A DNA stretch of 53,419 nt from Fretibacterium sp. GTDB lineage: Bacteria > Synergistota > Synergistia > Synergistales > Aminobacteriaceae. The notes under the pieces were generated by a model. It searched no databases, had not been told where the DNA came from, and saw only the letters and a program-made list of their open reading frames with translations. Positions 1-8,141 of this stretch are shown here, in pieces. How positions within the stretch are numbered: the stretch's first letter is position 1; the number at the start of each line of letters is the position of its first letter. The position numbers and the translations under genes are program-made. The stretch lies in contig JAILIX010000025.1 in the NCBI GenBank assembly GCA_024695065.1, forward strand, positions 1 through 53,419, given 5' to 3'.

Positions 1-205
1 TCCCTCTTTCCCCATGGCTCCCCTCTCCTGTTCTGTCTGCATCAGGGGAGAGGGCTGCCTGCCCGCCGGGAAAAGCGGAGCGTGAGAGGCTGTAATCATG
101 AAGAAAAAAGCTGATGTATACTGACTTATAAAATCACACGAAAGGATGGGCCCGGGGAATCAGACGCGAAACTTGTGCCCCCTCCTGCTGGGGATTCCCA
201 GCAAT

Positions 206-233
206 GAAAAAGGGATGCCCCGAAGGACATCCC
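206..233 (-). terminator. Intrinsic terminator of the rplM-rpsI operon
   Basis: Read on the minus strand, a 9-bp stem (one G-U pair) closes a TTCG tetraloop and is followed by a run of five T. It lies about 45 nt past the rpsI stop codon. I see no gene in the stretch from 1 to 205. Confidence 0.85.
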
Positions 234-277
234 CATACCAAAACACGATTGTTTCCAACCAAACGCCGGACCGCGGT

Positions 278-670
278 TTAACGCTTCGAGAACTGCCTCT
301 TGCCACGGGCGCCTTTCTGACCGAACTTTTTGCGCTCGACCATACGCGGGTCGCGGGTCAGAAGCCCCTCCTTCTTCAGTGCGGGGCGCAGATCCGGATT
401 CATTTTAATGAGAGCGCGTGCGATACCCATCCGCACCGCTCCGGCCTGACCGGTCAGCCCGCCGCCGGAGGTGTTGACAAACACGTCAACCTTCCCCTCC
501 AGCCCGGCAACCTTCAGGGACTCCATCACCTGAGCCTGCCATATCATGCGCGGGAAGTAATCCTCCACCGTGCGGTTGTTAATCTTCAGCTCACCGCTGC
601 CCGGGCAGAGCCTGACGCGGGCCAGGGCGTTCTTGCGGCGGCCGGTTCCCCAACTGAAAGTGCTGTCCAT
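278..670 (-). CDS. rpsI: 30S ribosomal protein S9
   Basis: S9 is a small-subunit ribosomal protein whose basic C-terminal tail reaches the P-site tRNA. The 130-residue product has the normal family length. It begins with the typical GTGRRKNALARVRL segment and ends in the conserved basic tail KRQFSKR. It lies 22 nt downstream of rplM on the same strand, the usual rplM-rpsI operon, and is followed by a clear intrinsic terminator. Confidence 0.97.
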   Translation of the reverse strand: MDSTFSWGTGRRKNALARVRLCPGSGELKINNRTVEDYFPRMIWQAQVMESLKVAGLEGKVDVFVNTSGGGLTGQAGAVRMGIARALIKMNPDLRPALKKEGLLTRDPRMVERKKFGQKGARGKRQFSKR

Positions 671-692
671 CGGATATCCTCCTGTTCAAAAA

Positions 693-1124
693 CTAGATAT
701 CAAGTGTCTCAGGAGCCTGCGCCGCATGGGGATGGCTGGGGCCCGCGTAGACCTTGAGCTTACTCGCGTACTTCAGGCGGTTTCTGGGGAGCATTCCCCG
801 CACGACGTGCTCGAACAGGAACTCCGGTTTATTCTCGAGCGCACGGCTCCAGGGAATAGCCCGATAGCCCCCCGGATGCCCTGTGTGGTAGTGCCAGTGG
901 GACTGGGACGCCTTGTGCCCCGTCAGCCTGACCTTCTCCGCGTTTACGATGATGACATAATCGCCCGTATCCACGTGCGGCGTGTACGTCGGCTTGTTCT
1001 TGCCCGTCAGAATACGGGCAACCGCCGCGGCCAGACGCCCAATGGGCCTGTCCGTCGCATCAATAACATACCATTTTCTCTCCACCTGACCCGGCTTGAC
1101 CAGGTAGGAACTGCTGCCCACCAT
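693..1124 (-). CDS. rplM: 50S ribosomal protein L13
   Basis: L13 is an early-assembling large-subunit ribosomal protein. The 143-residue product matches the family length and carries the recognisable segments KWYVIDATDRPIGRLA near the start and RAVRGMLPRN-like VRGMLPRNRL near residue 107. An AGGAGG-like ribosome binding site precedes the ATG. It is the first gene of the rplM-rpsI operon. The 190-nt leader holds an 8-bp GC-rich hairpin listed separately. Confidence 0.97.
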   Translation of the reverse strand: MVGSSSYLVKPGQVERKWYVIDATDRPIGRLAAAVARILTGKNKPTYTPHVDTGDYVIIVNAEKVRLTGHKASQSHWHYHTGHPGGYRAIPWSRALENKPEFLFEHVVRGMLPRNRLKYASKLKVYAGPSHPHAAQAPETLDI

Positions 1125-1239
1125 CTTGTTTCCTCCTCAACATCGCCCCGCAGGACGGGGGCCGTTATGCTTGTATCGTTATGTCTATAAACTCAATAAG
1201 GACGCGCTCACTCCAAAACACGCGGCACCACTTCAATTC

Positions 1240-1266
1240 TCCGGGCCTGTGGCAGGGGGGCCCGGA
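1240..1266 (-). other. GC-rich hairpin in the rplM leader region
   Basis: An 8-bp perfect inverted repeat (TCCGGGCC / GGCCCGGA) with an 11-nt loop lies between the pncB terminator and rplM. It has no T-run on the minus strand, so it is not a canonical terminator for rplM-directed transcription. It could be part of an L13-type autoregulatory leader, but I cannot match it to a known leader family. Confidence 0.3.
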
Positions 1267-1274
1267 AAGAGAAG

Positions 1275-1297
1275 AAAAACACCGCCTCGCTGCGGCA
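1275..1297 (-). terminator. Probable terminator after the nicotinate phosphoribosyltransferase gene
   Basis: On the minus strand a short CCGC/GCGG stem with a 6-nt loop is followed after two bases by five T. It lies about 20 nt past the pncB stop. The stem is short, so confidence is moderate. Confidence 0.45.
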
Positions 1298-1313
1298 CGC
1301 TCCTCACAAGTTT

Positions 1314-2342
1314 CTATTGTATCCGAACAAGACGTTTATTTTCAAGTATCCCCGGCAGCCTTCCGCGCTTTGCCAGCGGCTTGCCGTTGACCTCCTTCAG
1401 ATCCATCGTCATATCCATCGGGACCGCGTGCGCGATGTAGCTTCCTACGCCGAACACATCTGCTCCCACGGCGGAGAGCTCAGCGATACGGGCCGGGTTC
1501 AATCCGCCGGAGACCACAATCTTCACCTTGTTGAATCCCGACTGATCAAGACGCCAGCGCATCTCGCGCACCAAATCAGCGGTAACGCCGCCGCGCTCGC
1601 CTGGGGTGTCAAGGCGCACAGCGCCAAGACGGTCTCCCAGCGCCTCCGCCAGACGCAGGGCCTCCTCACACTCATCCTTAAACGTGTCCACAAGGAAGAT
1701 ACGCCCTATCCCGTCCGGCAGAGTGTTGTCATAGGCCTGGGCCAGTTTCACCGTATCTCCGACGATGAGAACCGCTGCGTGGGGAATGGTCCCGGAGGGC
1801 TCCCGGCCGCACAGCTTCGCGCCCAGAATACAGCTTGCCCCCGCACAGTGTCCCACCTGAACCGCAATGGACTCCATCACGGGCGCAATGGCGGGATGAA
1901 GATGCCGCGCCCCGAAGCAGAGCACAGGCTTTCCCGCAGCCGCGTCCACACACTCGCGGGCTGACGTGGCCCACGCGCAGGAACTGGACAGAATACCCAG
2001 CAGCGTCGTCTCGTAGACGCCAAAGGCACCATAGGGGCCGCGAATCCGGACCACTGTTTCCTTGGGAGAAAAAGGCTCGCCCTCTGGCAGGGCCTCCACC
2101 TGGACGGGAAGGCCGCGCAGGAGCTCTTTGAGTTCTCTGATACCGGCAAAAAGCCCGGTGGAACGGGTGAATATCTCAGCCGTCACAGGGGTGTCCAGCA
2201 GACCAACGGAGCGGAGCACATCGCGGGTGTTGACAAAGTAAATATCCGTGGTCGCTCCTGACCGGATCTCCTCGTGAGTGGCACTCAGAAAACGCCCATC
2301 TTCCGCCTTGAGGGCCGTGGCTTCCTTAAGGGAGTCTAACAC
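1314..2342 (-). CDS. pncB: Nicotinate phosphoribosyltransferase family protein
   Basis: The enzyme would convert nicotinate and PRPP to nicotinate mononucleotide in NAD salvage. At 342 residues it belongs to the shorter NAPRTase type rather than the roughly 400-residue E. coli type. Visible features are the N-terminal SGATTDIYFVNTRDVL segment, the EALPEG strand near residue 84, the GARHLHPA segment near 144 and the C-terminal phosphate-binding VSGGLNP near 278 followed by GVGSYI near 300. It follows secG by 13 nt, so the two are probably cotranscribed. A related quinolinate-type activity cannot be excluded from sequence alone. Confidence 0.85.
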   Translation of the reverse strand: MLDSLKEATALKAEDGRFLSATHEEIRSGATTDIYFVNTRDVLRSVGLLDTPVTAEIFTRSTGLFAGIRELKELLRGLPVQVEALPEGEPFSPKETVVRIRGPYGAFGVYETTLLGILSSSCAWATSARECVDAAAGKPVLCFGARHLHPAIAPVMESIAVQVGHCAGASCILGAKLCGREPSGTIPHAAVLIVGDTVKLAQAYDNTLPDGIGRIFLVDTFKDECEEALRLAEALGDRLGAVRLDTPGERGGVTADLVREMRWRLDQSGFNKVKIVVSGGLNPARIAELSAVGADVFGVGSYIAHAVPMDMTMDLKEVNGKPLAKRGRLPGILENKRLVRIQ

Positions 2343-2355
2343 TCCTGAGGCCTCC

Positions 2356-2577
2356 TTAGCTTAAAAGAACAAGGCAAACCGACGTGACCATGAAAGTCAC
2401 AGCCAGTACGATTGTCACCTTTGTCAAACCGGAAAAGCGCTGCCACTGACCAGCATCAGCCTGTGTGCCGCCTCCAAACACACCGGAAAAACCGCCCTGT
2501 TTGCGCTGCTGGGCCAGAACCACGATCATCAGCAGAACGGAGATGACAATATGTAACGCTGATAAAAAAATACGCAC
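2356..2577 (-). CDS. secG: Preprotein translocase subunit SecG
   Basis: SecG is the small membrane subunit of the SecYEG translocon. I chose the GTG start because a GGAGG lies 8 nt upstream of it. The resulting 73-residue protein has the family length. An in-frame ATG 54 nt further out would add an unrelated N-terminus that contains that ribosome binding site. Two hydrophobic segments (about residues 3-20 and 51-72) flank the conserved AQQRKQGGFSGVFGGG loop. An extended -10 element lies about 85 nt upstream. Confidence 0.92.
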   Translation of the reverse strand: MRIFLSALHIVISVLLMIVVLAQQRKQGGFSGVFGGGTQADAGQWQRFSGLTKVTIVLAVTFMVTSVCLVLLS

Positions 2578-2661
2578 TCCCAATTCCTCCCGTCTCCACA
2601 TTACAGTGTTCGTCAATGAGGTCATGTTCAATTTACGCCCCCTGCAGGGCTACAGTTTGTT

Positions 2662-2667
2662 ATTGTA
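2662..2667 (-). promoter_or_regulatory. Extended -10 element upstream of secG
   Basis: On the minus strand TACAAT is preceded by TGG, an extended -10 arrangement. No good -35 hexamer is visible at 17 nt. It would give a 5' leader of about 80 nt for secG-pncB, in the gap after rdgB. Confidence 0.4.
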
Positions 2668-2691
2668 CCATATTAAGAGAAATAAGCGATA

Positions 2692-3282
2692 TCATTCTGA
2701 ATCCTGCTCAAAAATCTTCAGCAGCGCCCGGACCGCAGCAGCGCGGTGCGAGATGGCGTTCTTCGTCTCTGGGGGGATATCCGCGAAGGAAGCGTCAAAA
2801 CCATCGGGGAGGAAAAGCGGATCGTAGCCAAATCCCCCCGCGCCTGACGGAGCCCCTGCGATACGCCCGGGACACTCCCCCTCGCAGATAAATTCCTTTC
2901 CCCCCGGAATGACCAGAGCAAGGGCAGCAACGAAACGGGCGCTGCGATCCTCCCTGTTCCCCAGCTCAGAGAGCAGCCACGCATTCCGGGCGCCGTCATC
3001 TCCCGGCACAGCCCGGGCGGAGTGTACGCCGGGAGCGCCGTCCAGGGCGGCGACCTCCAGCCCGCTGTCGTCCGCAAGGCTGGGCAGTCCTGAGGCCGAG
3101 GCCCAGGCGCGGGCCTTCAGGAGCGCGTTCTCCGTGTAGGTTGCGCCTGTCTCATCCACCGAGAGTTTGGAAAGCTCTGGTGCAAACACCAGCTCCCCCA
3201 CGAGGGAGCGGGGCAAAAGCGCCGCGAATTCCCGATATTTCCCCTGATTGCCTGTTGCCAGAACCAGCCGCTCAAAGAACAT
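2692..3282 (-). CDS. rdgB: XTP/dITP diphosphatase (RdgB/HAM1 family)
   Basis: This housekeeping pyrophosphatase hydrolyses non-canonical purine NTPs such as XTP and dITP to monophosphates, keeping them out of nucleic acids. The 196-residue length is typical. Signature segments are the N-terminal LATGNQGKYREF substrate loop, the SLADDSGLEV motif near residue 68, PGVHSAR near 84, GGFGYDPLFLP near 148 and the C-terminal ISHRAAAVRAL. It lies 15 nt after the GerMN gene, in an operon running from cheW. Confidence 0.96.
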   Translation of the reverse strand: MFFERLVLATGNQGKYREFAALLPRSLVGELVFAPELSKLSVDETGATYTENALLKARAWASASGLPSLADDSGLEVAALDGAPGVHSARAVPGDDGARNAWLLSELGNREDRSARFVAALALVIPGGKEFICEGECPGRIAGAPSGAGGFGYDPLFLPDGFDASFADIPPETKNAISHRAAAVRALLKIFEQDSE

Positions 3283-3297
3283 GGACGGTTTCCCTTC

Positions 3298-4005
3298 TTA
3301 TGACCGTGAGGGCATCTTCCAGGGCACGGTCAGGTCCACAACGCTGCCCGATGGAGGGGTTTTGGAATCAATGAGGAACCGCACCTGCGTGATGGGAGAG
3401 AAGTTGTCCTGCATGGTGCGGACGATGCTCGTGAGCAGAAGCAGGCTCTTTCGCTGTCCCAGGGAAGAGAGTGTGGAGACGAACCCGGAGGAGAAGTCGA
3501 GGAATGCGGTCTCCGCGTTCCGGAAAACGTGGAGCAGCCGGACCTGATCGGCACCGGGAATCCCGCTCAGAGAGAACACCGTGTCCAGAGCGTCCTTGAT
3601 GTTGTCCTCCTTCGTGCGGGCGACAAATTTACGCTTTTCCTCCACCACTGTATCTCCCTTGACGTGATAGAGGGAGAGGGCAATCTGCTGAATGCTCTCG
3701 CCGCTTGCCGGCGATGCCGGACGATTTCTCTCAGCTTCCTCCATCGCCCTCAGGTCCTCCTGGTTCTCCACCCGGTTCTCCGGCTTCAGCAGGAGTTTTT
3801 TGTTGAGGGTATCCGTCAGGATATTCGTGCCCAGATAGCCCAGCACGAAGCAAAGCAGAATGACCCCCATCCAGGAGAAACATTTAAGAAGAAGAGGCGT
3901 CCTCCTCCTCGGCTCCGGGGGGACCCTCCGTGAACGCCGCTGCTTTCGTTCCACTAACGCTTCGTACTCATCCTGATAAGGATTCCGACGAACCATACTC
4001 ATCAC
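3298..4005 (-). CDS. GerMN-domain membrane-anchored protein
   Basis: GerMN (sporulation/spore-germination GerM-like) domains occur in exported or anchored proteins, often next to cell-wall amidases; their molecular role is not settled. This 235-residue protein has a basic cytosolic N-terminus, one transmembrane helix at about residues 37-59 and a C-terminal GerMN-like region from about 105. That region includes the LYHVKGDTVVEEKR strand, LLHVFRNAETAFLDFS and TQVRFLIDSK. It begins 16 nt after the amidase stop, so both are probably made together for peptidoglycan work. The domain alone is not evidence for sporulation. Confidence 0.75.
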   Translation of the reverse strand: MMSMVRRNPYQDEYEALVERKQRRSRRVPPEPRRRTPLLLKCFSWMGVILLCFVLGYLGTNILTDTLNKKLLLKPENRVENQEDLRAMEEAERNRPASPASGESIQQIALSLYHVKGDTVVEEKRKFVARTKEDNIKDALDTVFSLSGIPGADQVRLLHVFRNAETAFLDFSSGFVSTLSSLGQRKSLLLLTSIVRTMQDNFSPITQVRFLIDSKTPPSGSVVDLTVPWKMPSRS

Positions 4006-4021
4006 CCTATCTCAAATGATT

Positions 4022-5818
4022 TTATTTCAGATAATTCCGGATGCCTTTGGCCATGGCCCGGGCAATCCGCTGCTGATAGCCGGAGTGGGACAGAAGTTTG
4101 GCCTCCGTGGCGTTCGTGACAAACCCGGTCTCCAGCAGTACAGCCGGCATCCCTGCCCCCCGCAGCACGAAGAAGGGGGCCTGGGCAACGCGCCGCATGG
4201 GGATACCGTCCTGCTTGCCCGCCGAGAACAGCACCTCGGCCAGCTCTGTGCTCTCGCTGATCTTGTTGTTCTGCTGCATATCGCCCAGAATGCGGAGCAG
4301 CATTTCCGTCCGGCGGTCCACTTCCGCGGCATTTGTCCCCTTCTCTTCCAGATACTCGCGGTTCTCAATCTTAGCCAGAGCCAGGGCGTCCTTGTCCGTG
4401 GGCAGGGCCATGATGTAAATCTCAAACCCCGACGCGCGCGACGCGGAGGGCAGGGCGTTGACATGGACACTGACGAAGAGATTGGCCCCCGCGTTGTTGG
4501 CGATGTCCGTCCGCTCCTGAAGTTTCAGGTAGACATCTGTCCGGCGCGTCATGAGCACGTCAAAGCCCATTGCCTTGAGTTCCTGCTCCAGGAAAAGTCC
4601 AACCTTGAGGTTGACATCCTTCTCACGGACGCCGTTGGCTGATGCCCCGGGGTCCTTGCCGCCATGCCCCGGATCCACCACCACAAGCCTGCGTCCCCCG
4701 GGGCCCGACGGCTGAGGTGCGGGTCTGGGGCGGGACGGCGGCTGCGGCAGTTCCGGTTTGCCGGCGGGCTGCGGTGCAGGGGAGGGCGAAATCGCTTTGG
4801 CCTTTAGAATACGTGTCTCCCTGGGAAAGTAGAAGTCAAGCACAATTCTCCTTGGCGAGTTCAGGACTATCTTATCCACCTTGACGCTCTGGGAGGCAAA
4901 GGCAATCTCCACACCGCCGGTATCCCGCTTTGCCGTCACTTTCACGTTTTCGTAGGGAGCGGCCAGCTCACTGGAGGATGATTCTGAGAACAGCATATGA
5001 ATCACTCCGTCCGCCGTCATCCAGACCTGAGGGTCCGCTCCGTCGCCTGCGTCGGCCACGGCCCGTATCCGGTTGTTTGACGTGCTCCAGCGGAGACGCT
5101 GGATGATGCCGGGGTTCAGGCTGGGATGGGTGTCAGAAGGGATTCCGGACTGAGGCTGAAAAATCTCACGCCTCGCCTGCGGCCGGGCCTTTCCCCGTAC
5201 CTGTGCCGGCGCGGGGATTTGAGGCCTGACAGGCGGAGCTGATGGCTCCACAGCCGGCTGCTCAGGCTGTGCCGGGGGCTCCTGAATGGCAGGCGCCGGT
5301 TCCTCTGCCGGCTGACGGGCCGGCGGCTGATCTGGCGGGGCCACGGGGTCATCCGTGGCAATATTGCCGAAGCGGAGACGGCCTCCGGTTCCTTTTTTCA
5401 GCGTTTTCTGAAAGAGCGAAACGGCACTTTGCGCGTCCATCCAGCACTGGCCGTTTTTTTCAAAGGGCGCGGCATAGAGCGGGATGAGGGAAAAATCACG
5501 CCAGGCTGCAGCGGCGCCTATGATGAGACGGAGCTGGGTGCCCTCCCTGGTCAGGCTCAGCTCTTCATCCGTCTTGGACGCGGAAAACCCCAGCAGCTCC
5601 GCCACGTCCTGAGCAGAAACCCAGAGCCCTGAGGACGGACCGTTTATTGTGGCAACGGTTCCCAGCACATTTGCCCCGTGATAGAGTGAAGCGCTGCCCC
5701 AGGCCGGGGACAGCGTGACGAACAGCAGCAGAAGACAGGTCAAATACGCCAGGGACGAGGTAAAACAGGAGGAAAAAGAAGATTTATACCGTTCGCCTTT
5801 CCTTTTTGTACTCCTCAT
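4022..5818 (-). CDS. Exported N-acetylmuramoyl-L-alanine amidase with AMIN-like domain
   Basis: This 598-residue envelope enzyme would cleave the amide bond between MurNAc and the stem peptide. It has a signal segment ending near ALA/SPAWGS at about residue 42, then a copper-amine-oxidase-like N-terminal domain to about 155. A long Pro/Ala/Gln-rich linker follows (about 155-235), then an AMIN-like beta domain (about 250-335), a second Pro-rich linker, and a C-terminal Amidase_3 domain. The zinc site is recognisable from VVDPGHGGKD near 383 and SVHVNA near 448, and the catalytic Glu lies in LLETGF near 563. It sits between the PHP gene and the GerMN gene with short gaps. Confidence 0.93.
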   Translation of the reverse strand: MRSTKRKGERYKSSFSSCFTSSLAYLTCLLLLFVTLSPAWGSASLYHGANVLGTVATINGPSSGLWVSAQDVAELLGFSASKTDEELSLTREGTQLRLIIGAAAAWRDFSLIPLYAAPFEKNGQCWMDAQSAVSLFQKTLKKGTGGRLRFGNIATDDPVAPPDQPPARQPAEEPAPAIQEPPAQPEQPAVEPSAPPVRPQIPAPAQVRGKARPQARREIFQPQSGIPSDTHPSLNPGIIQRLRWSTSNNRIRAVADAGDGADPQVWMTADGVIHMLFSESSSSELAAPYENVKVTAKRDTGGVEIAFASQSVKVDKIVLNSPRRIVLDFYFPRETRILKAKAISPSPAPQPAGKPELPQPPSRPRPAPQPSGPGGRRLVVVDPGHGGKDPGASANGVREKDVNLKVGLFLEQELKAMGFDVLMTRRTDVYLKLQERTDIANNAGANLFVSVHVNALPSASRASGFEIYIMALPTDKDALALAKIENREYLEEKGTNAAEVDRRTEMLLRILGDMQQNNKISESTELAEVLFSAGKQDGIPMRRVAQAPFFVLRGAGMPAVLLETGFVTNATEAKLLSHSGYQQRIARAMAKGIRNYLK

Positions 5819-5850
5819 AATGTTTCCTCATTCCTGCTATAGTATAGTTT

Positions 5851-6684
5851 TCATCGCCCGCCGCAGAAGCGGGCCCAGGGGAGGAGATCATCTTCCACCA
5901 CATGCCCCGCAATCCCCGCTCCGTGCCCCCGGCCGTGGAAATCTGTTCCTGCCGTGGCATACAGACCACGCCGCCCCGCCTCGTTCAGGCAGAGAAGCGT
6001 CTGAGCGGAGGATGAGCCGTGGAACCAGCACTCCACCCCCCACAGGCCAGACTCTTTGAGAGTGTCCAAAACAACCGGGAACCTGTCGGTGTCTGAGAGG
6101 GATTTCAGGGGATGGGCCCATACGGGCAGCCCTCCGGCTTCGAGGATCAGACGGATAACATCCTCCGTCGGGGGAAGGTCTCTTGGCACGAACGCCGCCG
6201 CCCCCGTTCCAAGGTAACGCACAAACGCCTCATGGAGCGTTGAAACGCGCCCCTTGTCCCGGAGGACCTGAGCGATGTGGGGACGCCCCACAACCTGCCC
6301 CCCCGACCGGGCCTCAGCTTCCTCCAGGGTGACAGGAAGCCCAAGAGAGGTCAGTTTCTCGCAGATGGCCGCGTTTCGGGCTGTGCGGGCTGACTGGTAA
6401 CGGGCAAGGGCTTCCTGGAGAGCCGGTGCTCCCAGATTGAAACGATAGCCCAGGATGTGCAGCTCGTCCCCCTCTGTTGAGCGCGAGGAGAACTCACATC
6501 CCGCCACTCCCCGTATCCCCCGGCTGTGGCAGGACGCGAGGAAAACCGGCACCCCCGTCACCGTGTCGTGGTCCGTCAGTGCCGCAACAGCAACCTTGTG
6601 GCGGGATAACAAATGCACCAGTTCCGATGGAGAAAAATCCCCGTCGGAACAGGTGCTGTGCGTATGCAGGTTGATGCGAATCAA
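5851..6684 (-). CDS. PHP-domain phosphoesterase (RNase AM/TrpH-like)
   Basis: The 277-residue protein carries the full set of PHP metal-binding motifs: HTHSTCSDG near residue 7, TDHD near 37, the Glu of GCEFS near 62, the His of ELHILGY near 74, VWAHP near 188 and DFHG near 257. Length and layout match the YciV/TrpH group. Members have been shown to be 5'-to-3' exoribonucleases or 3',5'-nucleoside bisphosphate phosphatases, and I cannot tell which applies. It starts 3 nt after the cheW stop and is followed by the amidase gene after 32 nt. Confidence 0.88.
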   Translation of the reverse strand: MIRINLHTHSTCSDGDFSPSELVHLLSRHKVAVAALTDHDTVTGVPVFLASCHSRGIRGVAGCEFSSRSTEGDELHILGYRFNLGAPALQEALARYQSARTARNAAICEKLTSLGLPVTLEEAEARSGGQVVGRPHIAQVLRDKGRVSTLHEAFVRYLGTGAAAFVPRDLPPTEDVIRLILEAGGLPVWAHPLKSLSDTDRFPVVLDTLKESGLWGVECWFHGSSSAQTLLCLNEAGRRGLYATAGTDFHGRGHGAGIAGHVVEDDLLPWARFCGGR

Positions 6685-6687
6685 AGG

Positions 6688-7227
6688 CTACTCATTCTCC
6701 TCCTGAAGAATCTGGTCCAGGTCGAAGAGGCTGGAGATGTCCAGAAGCAGGATCAGCCTGTCATCTGTGGGCTTTGCCACCCAGAGGACATAGCGTCTGT
6801 CCATGGCAGAGGAAAGCTTGGTGGCCGGCTCAAGCTGCGTGTCATAAATTGTGCGCACCTCGCGGACCGCGTTCACGATGATGCCGAAGGTGACGTCGTT
6901 CACGCAGAGAACGATGATACGGGCATCCTCCGTCAGCGGAGTTGTGGGCATGCCGATTTTGAGCTGCATATCGAAGACGGGGACAATCGTTCCCCGCAGA
7001 TTGATAACCCCGCGGATATACATCGGCGCGTTGGGAACCCTCGTGATGAACGACGGAACCCTCACAATCTCACGGACGATATTCACGTCCACGCCGAAAT
7101 TCTCCCTTCCCAGCGTGAATACGAGGTTGATATGCTCCTCCCCAAGGGATTCGACATCAATATCCTTAAGGTCCTGTTGGGGATTGTTGACAACTTCCAC
7201 GTTCTCAGTTTTAACCTGCTCAGCCAA
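6688..7227 (-). CDS. cheW: Chemotaxis coupling protein CheW
   Basis: CheW couples chemoreceptors to the CheA kinase. The 179-residue protein has an extra N-terminal segment of about 30 residues before the CheW fold. That fold is recognisable from VFTLGRENFGVDVNIVREI near 36, NAPMYIRGVINLRGTIVPVFD near 65 and the C-terminal ILLLDISSLF. No cheA or receptor gene is in the window. cheW heads the operon that continues into the PHP, amidase and GerMN genes, an unusual setting for a chemotaxis gene. Confidence 0.93.
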   Translation of the reverse strand: MAEQVKTENVEVVNNPQQDLKDIDVESLGEEHINLVFTLGRENFGVDVNIVREIVRVPSFITRVPNAPMYIRGVINLRGTIVPVFDMQLKIGMPTTPLTEDARIIVLCVNDVTFGIIVNAVREVRTIYDTQLEPATKLSSAMDRRYVLWVAKPTDDRLILLLDISSLFDLDQILQEENE

Positions 7228-7310
7228 AACCCATTCGCCTCCTTACGGAAGCTTTGAGCTTCCGTTCTTCCGCGCCGGTGGGGCGGAACTTCTCATTTAT
7301 TCTATGACTT

Positions 7311-7316
7311 ATTATA
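7311..7316 (-). promoter_or_regulatory. -10 element upstream of cheW
   Basis: A perfect TATAAT hexamer on the minus strand lies about 85 nt upstream of the cheW start, in the only gap large enough for a promoter before this operon. No convincing -35 hexamer is visible. Confidence 0.4.
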
Positions 7317-7360
7317 GCGCATATTTAGGGATTGGGGAGGAACTTGCGGCCCGGCCCTGC

Positions 7361-8131
7361 TCACCGGCCGGGCAAAACCTCTCCCATCCAGTAGTAACCC
7401 CAGGCCGTGGCCTGCTGAGAGAGGACGGGCATGTCCTCCTCGTACCAGACAAACTGGTTGCGTTTCACCATCCGAGTGATGTTGTAGAGTTCCCTCCTCA
7501 GCGCGCTCAGCGGCGTCTCGGATTCCCGGGGCGATACCTGATACCAGCTCTGCCCCGTCCAGACGTAAATCATCCGGGGGGAATTTCCCTTCCATGCCAC
7601 GGGGGTGGAGGGTTTATGCAGAACGCCGATGCGGTCCACACTGGCCTTCCACGAACCGATGGCCATGAAGTGTGTGTTGTAGGTCCAGTCGGGAATCCAT
7701 GTAGAATGTGTCTGGCCCTGAGCAAGGGTTGAGAGGGGAGGGGCAGGCTGACGGACAGTCATCGTCTCCGTGTTGGGCAGGCTGCGGAGCGAGGATATCT
7801 GTGCAGGCTGCACCCATGGAGTGATGCCCGCCATGGAGGGGACAACGGACCCCACAATATAGTTGGTCGGCGTCAGGCTGGGACCGTTGGAGGTCCCGTA
7901 GACCCAAACCCCGTCAGGGTTCTTCCGGACCGGGTAGCCGTCAAAGGTGACGTACCAGTCCTTGGGCATATTATAGGGACGGCAGACATAGAACGTCATC
8001 CCCGCGTAGGTCGGCTGGGCGACCAGCAGGGGCTCCGTTACGTAAACCTTCGCCCCGGCCCCCGTGAGAGGCCACAGGCCAAGAATCACCAGAATCAGGA
8101 CAGATAACCGGCGCAAAGAATGTGACATCAT
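7361..8131 (-). CDS. Exported protein of unknown function, paralogue of its upstream neighbour
   Basis: I do not recognise the family. The 256-residue product has a signal peptide ending near GAGA at about residue 27. It shares long, nearly collinear blocks with the product of the preceding gene, so the two arose by tandem duplication. The blocks are a YAGMTFYVCRP-like strand, a DWYVTFDGYPV segment, TNYIVGSVVPS, VDRIGVLHKPSTPVAWKG, IYVWTGQSWYQ and an ending AWGYYWMG. The spacing of aromatic residues suggests a beta-rich extracytoplasmic domain. It is the last gene of the four-gene exported cassette, 10 nt after its paralogue, with GGAGG just upstream of the ATG. Confidence 0.8.
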   Translation of the reverse strand: MMSHSLRRLSVLILVILGLWPLTGAGAKVYVTEPLLVAQPTYAGMTFYVCRPYNMPKDWYVTFDGYPVRKNPDGVWVYGTSNGPSLTPTNYIVGSVVPSMAGITPWVQPAQISSLRSLPNTETMTVRQPAPPLSTLAQGQTHSTWIPDWTYNTHFMAIGSWKASVDRIGVLHKPSTPVAWKGNSPRMIYVWTGQSWYQVSPRESETPLSALRRELYNITRMVKRNQFVWYEEDMPVLSQQATAWGYYWMGEVLPGR

Positions 8132-8141
8132 GCTTCCCTCC

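Noticed and set aside
2578-2631. An N-terminally longer SecG
   Set aside because: The extra codons contain the ribosome binding site for the internal GTG and would give an atypical N-terminus for the family.
3298-4005. GerMN domain taken as evidence of sporulation
   Set aside because: No other sporulation gene is present, Kdo genes indicate an outer membrane, and GerMN domains occur beside amidases in non-spore-formers.
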